Positions 7,671 to 16,975 of a stretch of 56,953 bases of DNA are shown in pieces (position 1 is the first letter of the stretch; each line of letters starts with the position of its first letter). The notes beneath the pieces were generated by a model. The model saw only the letters and a program-made list of their open reading frames with translations. It did not search any database and was not told where the DNA came from. The position numbers were made by a program, and so were the translations under genes. Origin of the DNA: Streptomyces sp. SDr-06. Its GTDB lineage: Bacteria; Actinomycetota; Actinomycetes; Streptomycetales; Streptomycetaceae. The DNA is taken from assembly GCF_003324565.1 (NCBI RefSeq), contig NZ_QOLA01000033.1:1-56953 (forward strand), given 5' to 3'.

Positions 7671-9886
7671 TTGGCAGCGTCGTCCTTGTCACCCTCGGCG
7701 GCCTCTTCGCCCTCGATCACGGGGATCAGGGAGAGCTTGCCGCGGGAGTCGATCTCGGCGATCTCGACCTGGACCTTGGAGCCCACGGCCAGGACGTCCT
7801 CGACGTTCTCCACACGCTTGCCGCCGGCGAGCTTGCGGATCTGCGAGATGTGCAGCAGACCGTCCTTGCCCGGGAGCAGCGACACGAACGCGCCGAAGGT
7901 CGTCGTCTTCACGACGGTGCCCAGGTAGCGCTCGCCGACCTCCGGCATGGTCGGGTTGGCGATGCCGTTGATCGTGGCGCGGGCGGCCTCGGCGGCCGGG
8001 CCGTCGGCGGCACCGATGTAGATGGTGCCGTCGTCCTCGATCGTGATCTCGGCGCCGGTGTCCTCCTGGATCTGGTTGATCATCTTGCCCTTGGGGCCGA
8101 TGACCTCACCGATCTTGTCCACGGGGATCTTGACGGTGATGATCCGCGGGGCGTTGGGGGACATCTCGTCCGGCGTGTCGATCGCTTCCATCATCACGTC
8201 GAGGATGTGGAGGCGGGCGTCACGGGCCTGCTTGAGGGCGGCGGCCAGAACGGAGGCCGGGATGCCGTCGAGCTTGGTGTCGAGCTGGAGCGCGGTGACG
8301 AACTCCTTCGTACCGGCGACCTTGAAGTCCATGTCGCCGAACGCGTCCTCGGCACCGAGGATGTCGGTGAGGGCGACGTAGTGCGTCTTGCCCTCGATCT
8401 CCTGGGAGATCAGGCCCATGGCGATACCGGCGACGGGGGCCTTGAGCGGCACACCGGCGTTCAGCAGCGACATGGTGGAGGCGCAGACCGAGCCCATGGA
8501 CGTCGAGCCGTTGGAGCCGAGGGCCTCGGACACCTGACGGATCGCGTAGGGGAACTCCTCGCGCGTCGGCAGCACCGGCACGATGGCGCGCTCGGCGAGC
8601 GCGCCGTGGCCGATCTCGCGGCGCTTGGGCGAGCCCACGCGGCCGGTCTCGCCGACCGAGTACGGCGGGAAGTTGTAGTTGTGCATGTAGCGCTTGCGGG
8701 TCACCGGGGAAAGGGTGTCCAGCTGCTGCTCCATGCGGAGCATGTTCAGGGTGGTGACGCCCAGGATCTGGGTCTCGCCACGCTCGAACAGAGCCGAGCC
8801 GTGCACGCGCGGGATGGCCTCGACCTCGGCGGCCAGCGTGCGGATGTCCGTGATGCCACGGCCGTCGATGCGGACCTTGTCCGTGATGACGCGCTCGCGG
8901 ACCAGCTTCTTGGTCAGCGCGCGGTACGCGGCGGAGATCTCCTTCTCGCGGCCCTCGAACTGCGGAAGCAGCTTCTCGGCGGCCAGACCCTTGACGCGGT
9001 CCAGCTCGGCCTCGCGGTCCTGCTTGCCGGCGATCGTCAGCGCCTGGGCGAGCTCGCCCTTGACGGCGGCGGTGAGCGCCTCCAGGACGTCGTCCTGGTA
9101 GTCGAGGAAGATCGGGAACTCGCCGGTCGGCTTGGCAGCCTTGGCGGCCAGGTCGGACTGGGCCTTGCAGAGCACCTTGATGAAGGGCTTCGCGGCGTCC
9201 AGACCGGAGGCGACGACCTCCTCGGTCGGCGCCTCGGCGCCGCCCTTGACCAGCTGGATGGTCTTCTCGGTGGCCTCGGCCTCGACCATCATGATCGCGA
9301 CGTCGCCGTCCTCCAGGACGCGGCCCGCGACGACCATGTCGAAGACGGCGTCCTCGAGCTCGGTGTGCGTCGGGAACGCGACCCACTGGCCGTTGATCAG
9401 CGCGACGCGGACGCCGCCGATCGGGCCGGAGAAGGGCAGACCGGCCAGCTGGGTGGACGCGGACGCGGCGTTGATCGCGACGACGTCGTACAGGTGGTCG
9501 GGGTTGAGCGCCATGATCGTCGCGACGACCTGGATCTCGTTGCGCAGGCCCTTCTTGAAGGACGGGCGCAGCGGGCGGTCGATCAGGCGGCAGGTGAGGA
9601 TCGCGTCCTCGGAGGGGCGGCCCTCCCGGCGGAAGAAGGAGCCGGGGATCTTGCCGGCCGCGTACATCCGCTCCTCGACGTCCACCGTGAGGGGGAAGAA
9701 GTCGAGCTGGTCCTTGGGGTTCTTGGACGCGGACGTGGCCGAGAGGACCATCGTGTCGTCGTCCAGGTACGCCACGGCGGAGCCGGCGGCCTGCTTGGCC
9801 AGGCGGCCCGTCTCGAAGCGGATGGTGCGGGTGCCGAAGGAGCCGTTGTCGATGACGGCCTCGGCGTAGTGGGTCTCGTTCTCCAC
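7667..9886 (-). CDS. pnp: Polyribonucleotide nucleotidyltransferase (PNPase)
   Basis: PNPase degrades RNA 3'-5' by phosphorolysis and, in streptomycetes, also adds 3' tails. The 739-residue protein has two RNase PH domains separated by a helical linker, then a KH domain (GPKGKMINQI) and an S1 domain (GERYLGTVVKTTTFGAFVSL). I chose the GTG at 9886, giving MENETHYAEAV: it has a GGAGAAA ribosome site 7 bases upstream. An in-frame ATG at 9901 has none. It follows rpsO, as in other bacteria, and its stop overlaps the M16 gene start. Confidence 0.97.
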   Translation of the reverse strand: MENETHYAEAVIDNGSFGTRTIRFETGRLAKQAAGSAVAYLDDDTMVLSATSASKNPKDQLDFFPLTVDVEERMYAAGKIPGSFFRREGRPSEDAILTCRLIDRPLRPSFKKGLRNEIQVVATIMALNPDHLYDVVAINAASASTQLAGLPFSGPIGGVRVALINGQWVAFPTHTELEDAVFDMVVAGRVLEDGDVAIMMVEAEATEKTIQLVKGGAEAPTEEVVASGLDAAKPFIKVLCKAQSDLAAKAAKPTGEFPIFLDYQDDVLEALTAAVKGELAQALTIAGKQDREAELDRVKGLAAEKLLPQFEGREKEISAAYRALTKKLVRERVITDKVRIDGRGITDIRTLAAEVEAIPRVHGSALFERGETQILGVTTLNMLRMEQQLDTLSPVTRKRYMHNYNFPPYSVGETGRVGSPKRREIGHGALAERAIVPVLPTREEFPYAIRQVSEALGSNGSTSMGSVCASTMSLLNAGVPLKAPVAGIAMGLISQEIEGKTHYVALTDILGAEDAFGDMDFKVAGTKEFVTALQLDTKLDGIPASVLAAALKQARDARLHILDVMMEAIDTPDEMSPNAPRIITVKIPVDKIGEVIGPKGKMINQIQEDTGAEITIEDDGTIYIGAADGPAAEAARATINGIANPTMPEVGERYLGTVVKTTTFGAFVSLLPGKDGLLHISQIRKLAGGKRVENVEDVLAVGSKVQVEIAEIDSRGKLSLIPVIEGEEAAEGDKDDAAK

Positions 9887-10207
9887 TAGCGTTTTCTCCA
9901 TTTGCTTGGCTGCAGTGTCGTCTTTTCGTCCCGGAGCCCGTGTGGCGCGGGGACGGTGGTGACGGCGGAGAAGCGCTCCTGGGGGCGGGCCGGTCTTCGA
10001 TCGAAGCACCCGGGGTGCCTTGCGTTCCGGGGGCCACTACCGAGGACCGGCGGCGGGAGGAGGCTTCTGCTCGCTCGTCGGTGAAGCGTCTTGCGGTGAA
10101 GCTTGTTCTGTTGTGCGTACCAGACTACTGAGCGTTCGGTACGTCGCGCATGTACAGCAAAGGGAGCGGCCCCCTAATAGGTGGGAACCGCTCCCTCGAC
10201 CGCATGC
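9887..10207 (-). other. rpsO-pnp intergenic region
   Basis: About 320 bases without a gene. It holds the hairpin at 10162-10195 just after rpsO. In S. coelicolor the corresponding region contains pnp promoters and an RNase III-processed hairpin. I could not identify a promoter here with confidence; a TAGTCT at about 10124-10129 on the minus strand is a weak -10 candidate without a matching -35. Confidence 0.6.
10162..10195 (-). terminator. Hairpin after rpsO
   Basis: Arms GGGAGCGG (10162-10169) and CCGCTCCC (10188-10195) pair across an 18-base loop, 12 bases beyond the rpsO stop. Transcription must continue into pnp at least partly, so this is either a partial terminator or an RNase III processing site. 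Confidence 0.7.
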
Positions 10208-10498
10208 TTACTTGGCGCCGCCGGCCGCACCGCGACGGATGCCGAGGCGGTCGACCAGCGTACGGAAGCGCTGGATGTCCTTCTTGGCCAGGTACTGCAG
10301 AAGGCGGCGGCGCTGGCCGACGAGGATCAGCAGACCACGGCGGGAGTGGTGGTCGTGCTTGTGCGTCTTGAGGTGCTCGGTCAGGTCCGAGATGCGGCGG
10401 GACAGCATGGCGACCTGAACCTCGGGGGAGCCGGTGTCGCCCTCCTTGGTGCCGAACTCGGCCATGATCTGCTTCTTCGTAGCGGCGTCGAGAGACAC
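10208..10498 (-). CDS. rpsO: 30S ribosomal protein S15
   Basis: S15 binds 16S rRNA early in assembly of the small subunit. The 96-residue protein has the S15 helices with DTGSPEVQVAMLSRRI, DLTEHLKTHKHDHHSRRGLL and LGIRRG. I chose the GTG at 10498, giving MSLDAATKKQ, with a GAGGAG site upstream; the longer open frame to 10624 is not homologous-looking. It is the first gene of the rpsO-pnp unit, which lies downstream of eccD on the same strand. Confidence 0.97.
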   Translation of the reverse strand: MSLDAATKKQIMAEFGTKEGDTGSPEVQVAMLSRRISDLTEHLKTHKHDHHSRRGLLILVGQRRRLLQYLAKKDIQRFRTLVDRLGIRRGAAGGAK

Positions 10499-10666
10499 TC
10501 GGTACTCCTCAGTGGTGTTCGTGCGCCCACGAGTGCCCCTGGTCTTGATCTCAGGGGAGCTTCCGTGACTCGGAGGCGAAGGTCCGATGAGCGCAGCTTC
10601 CAGATCATCCGGAAACGCGTACACAAACGGCCGTCACACAGCGTACCAGCACCCCGGGTGGCGGCT

Positions 10667-10695
10667 GACCCGCGGTGAGCGGGCCCCGGTCAGCT
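10667..10695 (-). terminator. Imperfect hairpin at the eccD stop
   Basis: CTGACCCGC (10667-10675) can pair with GCGGG and then GGTCAG (10690-10695), with a bulge. It covers the eccD stop codon and precedes rpsO on the minus strand, so it may separate the ESX and ribosomal transcripts. The pairing is interrupted, so confidence is modest. Confidence 0.4.
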
Positions 10696-12189
10696 GGTCA
10701 GGGCCCGGGCCCTGGCGTACACGTCGAAGACGGCCAGGGTCAGCGGCAGCAGCGTGAGCAGCACGAACCCCTCGGCGATCTCCAGGAAGCGGCCCCAGAA
10801 CGGGGTGACGCCCCGGTTCGGGACGATCAGCGCGATCGCGGTGACCAGCGCCGCCGCGGCGGCGATCGCGGCGATCAGCCACAGGGTGCGGATGTCGAGG
10901 GCCGCGGTGTCGCCCTTGAGGGCGTCCGCCATCAGACCGCGGGGCGCGTTGATGCACAGGCCGAGGCCGAGCAGGACGAGTGCGCCCAGGCCCGCGGCCA
11001 GGGTGGCGCCGACCTGCGCGGTGTAGCGGAAGAGGTGGGCGCGCATCAGCAGGGCCACGCCGGTGGCCAGCGCGAGCAGCCGGCCCCAGGTGTCGTCGCC
11101 GAAGCCGAGCACCGCGGCGCCCGCGACGGCCAGCAGGGCGCAGCCGCCCACCAGGCCGACGAGCAGCTCGTGGCCGCGCCGGGCCTGGGCGGCGACGCGC
11201 TCGGCGTCGACGGGCTGCGGGGCCGGGTCCTCGCCGAGGTCGCGCTGGGAGCCGTGCGGCGCCTCGAAGCCGATGGGCAGCCGGGCGAAGCGCATGGACA
11301 GGCCGGGCAGGAACGCGAGCGCGCCGACGGCGAGCTGGGTGCACACGGCGGCGGTCTCGGCGGGCTTCATGCCGGTCAGGATCGAGACGAACACCACGAG
11401 CGCGCCCACCGCCGAGGCCAGCACGAACGCCACGAAGGGCCCGTCGCCGCGGGGCGAGAGCAGGGTGAGCACCAGCGAGGCGATCAGCACGGCGGCACAG
11501 GCGAGCAGCAGCTGGAGCCGTCCGACGCCGTGGTGGGCGGCGAGCGGGAGGAGGCCGGAGCCGGCCACCGCGATGTTGGGCAGCGAGCCGAGGCCGAGGG
11601 CGACGGCGGACAGCTGGTCGTCGTAGATCCGGGCGCGTACGGCCGCGAGGGTGAGCAGGAGCACACCGGCGACGGCGGCGAGGATGCCGGGAAGGCCGTG
11701 CATGTCGTGCCGGGGGTCGGCGGTCCAGGCCGCGAAGGCGAGCAGGGCGGGCAGGACACCGCCGCCGACGAGGCCGGCCGCGCGGGTCAGCTCCGGGTTC
11801 CACAGGGTGCGGTCCTGGGTGACCGCGGAGGCGACGGCCTCGGACACGTCGTCGAAGACGGCGGGCGGCAGCGACTCGGAGAAGGGGCGCAGGCTGAGCA
11901 GCTCGCCGTCGAGGATCGACTGGGCGGCGAAGGAGCGGGCGCTGTCGAGGACGGTGCCGTCCCGGCGCACCAGCGAGTAGCCGACGGGGGCGCCCTCGGC
12001 CGGGCTCTGCTGCGACAGGCGCAGGATCTCCGGGTAGATGTCGGCGACCGGGATGTCGTCGGGCAGCGCCACGTCGACGCGGCCGTCCGGCGCCACGATC
12101 GTCACGCGGCAGAAGCCGAGGCCCGCCCCGGTCGCCTGGGCCGGCCGGTTCGGCTCGGCGGCCGTCGTCGTGGTGGTGGTCGTGCTCAC
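10690..12189 (-). CDS. eccD: Type VII secretion integral membrane protein EccD
   Basis: EccD is the multi-spanning core of the ESX inner-membrane channel. The 499-residue protein has an N-terminal ubiquitin-like domain (about residues 25-105, FCRVTIVAPDGRVDVALPDD) followed by about eleven hydrophobic helices up to the C-terminus. The GTG at 12189 has a strong AAGGGGGAG site; it gives a start with seven consecutive threonines. A longer frame to 12273 encodes a repetitive VKRVKR stretch arising from three 9-bp tandem repeats and is probably untranslated. eccD is divergent from eccC across a 248-base intergenic region, so it is split from the other ecc genes. Confidence 0.94.
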   Translation of the reverse strand: MSTTTTTTTAAEPNRPAQATGAGLGFCRVTIVAPDGRVDVALPDDIPVADIYPEILRLSQQSPAEGAPVGYSLVRRDGTVLDSARSFAAQSILDGELLSLRPFSESLPPAVFDDVSEAVASAVTQDRTLWNPELTRAAGLVGGGVLPALLAFAAWTADPRHDMHGLPGILAAVAGVLLLTLAAVRARIYDDQLSAVALGLGSLPNIAVAGSGLLPLAAHHGVGRLQLLLACAAVLIASLVLTLLSPRGDGPFVAFVLASAVGALVVFVSILTGMKPAETAAVCTQLAVGALAFLPGLSMRFARLPIGFEAPHGSQRDLGEDPAPQPVDAERVAAQARRGHELLVGLVGGCALLAVAGAAVLGFGDDTWGRLLALATGVALLMRAHLFRYTAQVGATLAAGLGALVLLGLGLCINAPRGLMADALKGDTAALDIRTLWLIAAIAAAAALVTAIALIVPNRGVTPFWGRFLEIAEGFVLLTLLPLTLAVFDVYARARALTS

Positions 12190-12291
12190 CCTCGGCTCCC
12201 CCTTCACTCGCTTCACTCGCTTCACTCGCGGTGCCCGGTCCGCCCGTGCCGGGCCGTCCGTTCGGCGCGCCAATTGCCCGCTTTTCTTCGC

Positions 12292-12319
12292 TCTGTTCGC
12301 GGGTGCTTACGCGAACAGA
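12292..12319. promoter_or_regulatory. Dyad symmetry in the eccD/eccC divergent region
   Basis: TCTGTTCGCG (12292-12301) and CGCGAACAGA (12310-12319) form perfect 10-bp inverted arms around an 8-base spacer. Opposed -10-like hexamers lie close by: TAGGGT on the minus strand (12324-12329) and TAGGAT on the plus strand (12357-12362), without clear -35 boxes. The dyad would overlap the start of eccD transcription, so it is a candidate operator. Confidence 0.5.
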
Positions 12320-12437
12320 CGGCACCCTATCGCCAGCCGATCACATCGGATGTCAGTAGGATCCCACCGCGGTCGGCGTTCGCCGGACACGGGGCGGCGG
12401 GCTGAACTTCTCCGGCTGCCAAGAGAATTGGTGCGTT

Positions 12438-15400
12438 GTGAGCCACATCATCGTCAAGCGCCCGCCACGGGTCCTGCCGTCCGAGGTGCCCACGGAGGAG
12501 GTCGTTCTCCAGCCTCCGCCGGAGCTGCCCCGCGGACAGCAGGAGGGTGCGCTGATGCAACTGCTGCCCATGCTGGGCATGGGCGGCTCGGTCGTGTTCT
12601 TCTTCATGCCGAATTCGCAACCGTTCATGAAGGTCATGGGCATGGTGATGGTCGCCTCGACGGTGGCCATGTCGGTGGCGATGATCGTCCGCTACCGCAA
12701 GGGCTCCCAGGGCCAGTTGGCGGACCTGCGCCGCGACTACCTGCGCTACCTCGGCCAGACCCGCCGCTCGGCCGCCGAGGCCGCGCGCAAGCAGCGCGAC
12801 GCGCAGTACTACCTGCACCCCTCCCCCGAGCAGCTGTGGGCGCTGGTCGCCGAGGGCAGCCGGGTGTGGGAACGACGGGCGGGCGACGAGGACTTCGGGC
12901 AGGTGCGCATCGGGCTCGGCCCCCAGGCCCTCGCCACCCCGCTGGTGCCGCCGGGGACCGCGCCGGTCGACCAGCTGGAGCCGCTGACCGCGGGCGCCAT
13001 GCAGCGCTTTCTGGCCACCCACCAGACGGTGGAGGACCTGCCGATGGCGGTCTCGCTGCGCGCCTTCTACCACCTGACGGTCAGCGGGGAACCCCAGACG
13101 GTCCGCGCCTGCGCCCGCGCCCTGACCGCCTCGCTCGCCTCCCTGCACTCCCCCGAGGACCTGGTGATCGCGGTCGCCGCGTCCCCGTCCGCGTCCGCGC
13201 AGTGGGAGTGGACGAAGTGGCTGCCGCACACCCAGGCACCCGGTCTCACCGACGGCGCGGGCAGCCGCCGCCTGATCAGCCGCAGCGCCGCCGAGCTCGA
13301 AGAGCTGCTCGCCCCCCGCCTCACCGGCCGCCCCCGCTTCCACCCCGAAGGCGCGCCCCTGCCGGAGGAGCCGCACATCGTCATCGTGCTCGACGGGGTG
13401 TCACCGCCCCCGATGTCGGTCCTCGCCTCCGCCGAGGGCCTCCAGGGCGTCACCGTCGTCGAGGTCGTCCCCGGCGAACTCACCGGCGCCCGCGGCGACC
13501 TGGCCGTCGTCGTGCACCCCCGGGCACTCCGCCTCGAATCGGGCCACGGCCTCGTGTACGAGGGCACGCCCGACCTCCTGTCCTACGAGTCCGCCGACGC
13601 GCTGGCCCGCCAGCTCGCCCCCCTGCGCATGGCCACCGGTGGCGACGACGACGAACCGCTGCTCGCCAACCTGGAGTTCACCGACCTGCTGAACCTGGGC
13701 GACGCCGACTCGGTGGACACCGCGCGCACCTGGCGGCCGCGCTCCAACTCCGAACGGCTGCGGGTGCCCATCGGCGTCGGCGAGGACGGCCGCCCGGTCA
13801 TGCTCGACCTCAAGGAGGCCGCGCAGGACGGCATGGGCCCGCACGGCCTGTGCGTCGGCGCGACCGGCTCCGGCAAGTCCGAGCTGCTGCGCACCCTGGT
13901 GCTCGGCCTCGCCGTGACGCACTCCTCCGAAACCCTGAACTTCGTCCTCGCCGACTTCAAGGGCGGCGCCACCTTCGCCGGGATGGCGCAGATGCCGCAC
14001 GTCGCGGCCGTCATCACCAACCTCGCCGACGACCTCACCCTGGTCGACCGCATGGGCGACTCGATCCGCGGCGAGCTCAACCGCCGCCAGGAGATGCTGC
14101 GCGACGCCGGCAACTACGCCAACATCCACGACTACGAGCGGGCCCGGCTCGCGGGCGCCGCGCTCCAGCCCGTCCCCTCGCTCGTCCTGGTCATCGACGA
14201 GTTCAGCGAACTGCTCACCGCCAAGCCGGACTTCATCGAGATGTTCGTGCAGATCGGCCGCATCGGCCGGTCCCTCGGCGTGCACCTGCTGCTCGCCTCG
14301 CAGCGCCTGGAGGAGGGTCGCCTGCGCGGTCTGGAGACCTACCTCTCCTACCGGATCGGCCTGCGCACCTTCTCCGCCGCCGAGTCCCGCGCGGCGCTCG
14401 GCGTGCCGGACGCCTACCACCTGCCCAGCATCCCCGGCTCCGGCTACCTGAAGTTCGGCACCGACGAGATGACCCGCTTCAAGGCGGCGTACGTCTCCGG
14501 CGTGTACCGCAACGGGGCCGAACGCTCCGCGGCGCTCGGCGGACCGGTGCCCGTGGACCGGCGGCCGGTGCTGTTCACCGCCGCCGAGGTGCCGGTGACG
14601 TACGCCCCGCAGACCGTGCCGGGGCCGCGCGCCGAGAGCGGGCCGCGCACCGACGACGCGCTCGCCGACACGGTGCTCGACGTGATCGTGCGCCGCCTTG
14701 AGGCGCGCGGGCCCGCCGCGCACCAGGTGTGGCTGCCGCCGCTGGACAGCCCGCCGGCGCTCGACTCGCTGCTGCCCGGCCTCGCCCCGGTGGCGGGCCG
14801 CGGGCTCACCCCGCCCGGCTACGAGGGCGCCGGACGCCTGGTCGTGCCGCTCGGCCTCGTCGACAAGCCCTACGAGCAGCGCCGCGACCCACTGTGGTGC
14901 GACTTCTCGGGCGCGGCCGGCCACCTGCAGATCCTGGGCGGCCCGCAGTCCGGCAAGTCGACGCTGGTGCGCACCCTGCTCGCGTCGTTCGCGCTCACCC
15001 ACACCCCGCACGAAGTGCAGTTCTACGGGCTCGACTTCGGCGGTGGCGGCATGGCCGCGGTCGCCGGTCTGCCGCACGTCGGCGGGGTCGCCTCGCGCCT
15101 GGACCCGGAGCGGGTGCGGCGTACGGTCGCCGAGGTGTACGGCGTGCTGACCCGCCGCGAGGAGTACTTCCGCTCGGCGGGCATCGCCTCGATCGCCGAC
15201 TTCCGGACCCGCCGGGCCCGCGGCACCATCTCGGTCGCCGACCAGCCGTGGGGCGACGTCTTCCTCGTCATCGACGGCTGGGGCAACTTCCGTACCGAGT
15301 ACGAGGGCCTGGAGCAGGTCGTCCTGGACATCGCGGCCCGGGGCCTCGGCTACGGCATCCACCTGGTGCTGACCGCGTCGCGCTCCATGGAGGTGCGGGC

Positions 15401-16403
15401 CAACCTCAAGGACCACCTGATGAACCGCCTGGAGCTGCGGCTCGGCGACACCATGGACTCCGAGTTCGACCGCAAGGTCGCCGCCAATGTGCCCGTCGGG
15501 GTGCCCGGCCGCGGCCAGTCGCCGCAGAAGGCGCACTTCATGGCGGCCGTACCGCGCATCGACGGCCTCCAGTCCGACACCGACCTCGCCGAGGCGACCG
15601 CCGCGCTGGCCACCGAGGTCGCCCGGCACTGGACGGCGCCGGGCGCGCCCGCGGTCCGGCTGCTGCCGCGCGAACTCCCGGCGGCCCAACTGCCGCCCGG
15701 CTACGCCTCGCCCGACCGCGGCATCGCCTTCGCGCTCGACGAGAACAACCTGGAGCCGGTGTTCGTCGACTTCGAGCAGGACCCGTTCTTCCTGATCTTC
15801 GGCGAGGGCGAGTCCGGCAAGTCGAACCTGCTCCGCCTCCTGATCACCCAGCTCACCCAGCGGTACGAGGGCGACGCCTGCAAGCTGTTCGTGGTGGACA
15901 ACCGGCGCGCCCTGCTCGATGTGACCCCGCCCTCGCACCTGGCCGAGTACATCCCGATGTCCAACGCCATGGACCACCACATGGACGCCCTGGCCGATCT
16001 GATGCAGCGCCGCGCGCCCAGCGCGGAGGTGACCGCACAGCAGCTGCGCGACCGCAGCTGGTGGCGCGGGCCCACGGTCTACGTGGTCGTCGACGACTAC
16101 GACCTGGTGTCGACGTCGAGCGGCAACCCGCTGAGCAAGCTCACCGAGCTGCTGCCGTTCGCCCGTGACGTGGGTGTCCGCTTCATCATCGCCCGCTCCA
16201 CGGCGGGCGCGGGCCGCGCCTCGTACGAGCCGTTCATCCAGCGCATGAAGGAGCTGGGCGCCCAGGGCGTGGTCCTGGCCGGCGACCCCGCCGAGGGCGA
16301 CATCCTGGCCGGCGTCCGCCCCCGCCCGATGCCGACGGGCCGCGGCACCTTCGTCTCCCGCAAGCGCGGCAAGCCGCTGGTGCAGACGGGGTTCATGGGG
16401 TAG
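12438..16403 (+). CDS. eccC: Type VII secretion ATPase EccC (three FtsK/SpoIIIE domains)
   Basis: EccC is the motor of ESX secretion and recognises the C-terminal signal of WXG100 substrates. The 1321-residue protein is one polypeptide, equal to mycobacterial EccCa plus EccCb. Two helices (about 40-58 and 66-86) anchor it, then come three ATPase domains with Walker A motifs GATGSGKS (474-481), GGPQSGKS (834-841) and GEGESGKS (1122-1129). Domain 1 has a proper Walker B (VLVIDEFSEL, D587 E588). Domains 2 and 3 have DG (VFLVIDGW) and DD (VYVVVDDY), agreeing with the family pattern where only the first domain is clearly catalytic. The GTG at 12438 has a weak ribosome site. Confidence 0.96.
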   Translation: MSHIIVKRPPRVLPSEVPTEEVVLQPPPELPRGQQEGALMQLLPMLGMGGSVVFFFMPNSQPFMKVMGMVMVASTVAMSVAMIVRYRKGSQGQLADLRRDYLRYLGQTRRSAAEAARKQRDAQYYLHPSPEQLWALVAEGSRVWERRAGDEDFGQVRIGLGPQALATPLVPPGTAPVDQLEPLTAGAMQRFLATHQTVEDLPMAVSLRAFYHLTVSGEPQTVRACARALTASLASLHSPEDLVIAVAASPSASAQWEWTKWLPHTQAPGLTDGAGSRRLISRSAAELEELLAPRLTGRPRFHPEGAPLPEEPHIVIVLDGVSPPPMSVLASAEGLQGVTVVEVVPGELTGARGDLAVVVHPRALRLESGHGLVYEGTPDLLSYESADALARQLAPLRMATGGDDDEPLLANLEFTDLLNLGDADSVDTARTWRPRSNSERLRVPIGVGEDGRPVMLDLKEAAQDGMGPHGLCVGATGSGKSELLRTLVLGLAVTHSSETLNFVLADFKGGATFAGMAQMPHVAAVITNLADDLTLVDRMGDSIRGELNRRQEMLRDAGNYANIHDYERARLAGAALQPVPSLVLVIDEFSELLTAKPDFIEMFVQIGRIGRSLGVHLLLASQRLEEGRLRGLETYLSYRIGLRTFSAAESRAALGVPDAYHLPSIPGSGYLKFGTDEMTRFKAAYVSGVYRNGAERSAALGGPVPVDRRPVLFTAAEVPVTYAPQTVPGPRAESGPRTDDALADTVLDVIVRRLEARGPAAHQVWLPPLDSPPALDSLLPGLAPVAGRGLTPPGYEGAGRLVVPLGLVDKPYEQRRDPLWCDFSGAAGHLQILGGPQSGKSTLVRTLLASFALTHTPHEVQFYGLDFGGGGMAAVAGLPHVGGVASRLDPERVRRTVAEVYGVLTRREEYFRSAGIASIADFRTRRARGTISVADQPWGDVFLVIDGWGNFRTEYEGLEQVVLDIAARGLGYGIHLVLTASRSMEVRANLKDHLMNRLELRLGDTMDSEFDRKVAANVPVGVPGRGQSPQKAHFMAAVPRIDGLQSDTDLAEATAALATEVARHWTAPGAPAVRLLPRELPAAQLPPGYASPDRGIAFALDENNLEPVFVDFEQDPFFLIFGEGESGKSNLLRLLITQLTQRYEGDACKLFVVDNRRALLDVTPPSHLAEYIPMSNAMDHHMDALADLMQRRAPSAEVTAQQLRDRSWWRGPTVYVVVDDYDLVSTSSGNPLSKLTELLPFARDVGVRFIIARSTAGAGRASYEPFIQRMKELGAQGVVLAGDPAEGDILAGVRPRPMPTGRGTFVSRKRGKPLVQTGFMG

Positions 16404-16442
16404 GGCCGCCCCGTGCGGAGGGGGCGCCCGCCGCGCCGTGCG

Positions 16443-16465
16443 GAGGGGGCGCCCGGCGCCCCCTC
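16443..16465 (+). terminator. GC-rich hairpin after eccC
   Basis: GAGGGGGCG and CGCCCCCTC arms form a tight hairpin about 40 bases after the eccC stop. It is preceded by a 20-bp direct repeat (16411-16430 and 16436-16455, beginning CCGTGCGGAGGGGG), so the left arm exists twice. It probably ends the eccC transcript before the DUF397 gene. Confidence 0.6.
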
Positions 16466-16602
16466 CCCCGTACCCATGAATCCTCCCCGGCCCGCCGTGC
16501 GCGCCGGGTGGTGCCAAGTAGGGTGAGCGGACAGCTGGTTGGTGCCCGCACCGCCGCGCTGGGCACGCCCGGGTCGGCACGTCTGGAAGGAATCGCTCCG
16601 TC

Positions 16603-16896
16603 ATGGCTGAGGAACAGGACAGGGAACTCCAGGAGCGCAAGGAGCGCGAGAAGAACGAGCTGTACGCCCTCGACATCTCGGGGGTCGAGTGGCACAGCGC
16701 GCCGGGCACCTCCGAGGACGAGGAGCGCGTCGAGATCGCCTATCTGCCGGCCGGCGCCGTGGCGATGCGGTCCTCCGTGGATCCCGACACCGTGCTGCGG
16801 TACACCGAGGCGGAGTGGCAGGCGTTCGTCCTGGGGGCGCGGGACGGGGAGTTCGACCTGGAGCCGTCGGTGCGCAACGGGGGTATCGAGGCGTAG
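16603..16896 (+). CDS. DUF397-type small protein
   Basis: The 97-residue protein resembles the DUF397 family: a tryptophan near residue 30 (GVEWHSAP), an acidic middle (RVEIAYLPAGAVAMRSS), and the closing motif DPDTVLRYTEAEWQAFVLGARDGEFD. The N-terminal 25 residues are a charged helix, longer than usual. The ATG at 16603 has AAGGAA upstream. DUF397 proteins usually partner an XRE-type regulator encoded next door; no such gene is present here. It ends 80 bases from the convergent WXG100 genes. Function is unknown. Confidence 0.8.
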   Translation: MAEEQDRELQERKEREKNELYALDISGVEWHSAPGTSEDEERVEIAYLPAGAVAMRSSVDPDTVLRYTEAEWQAFVLGARDGEFDLEPSVRNGGIEA

Positions 16897-16919
16897 CGCC
16901 CGCCGCGCGCGGACGCAGG

Positions 16920-16954
16920 ACGGGGCGGGCACCTCCCGCGCGTGCCCACCCCGT
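16920..16954. terminator. Bidirectional hairpin between DUF397 and WXG100 genes
   Basis: ACGGGGCGGGCAC (16920-16932) and GTGCCCACCCCGT (16942-16954) pair over 13 positions with one mismatch and a 9-base loop. It lies in the 79-base gap between convergent genes, as expected for a shared terminator. Confidence 0.7.
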
Positions 16955-16975
16955 TCCTGCCGCTGTCCGGCGCCT

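Noticed and set aside
12190..12273. Longer EccD start including VKRVKR
   Set aside because: The stretch comes from three 9-bp tandem repeats; the GTG at 12189 has a strong ribosome site.
13401..16709. Very long minus-strand frame opposite eccC
   Set aside because: Antisense of eccC, with codon bias in the wrong position and no recognisable domain.
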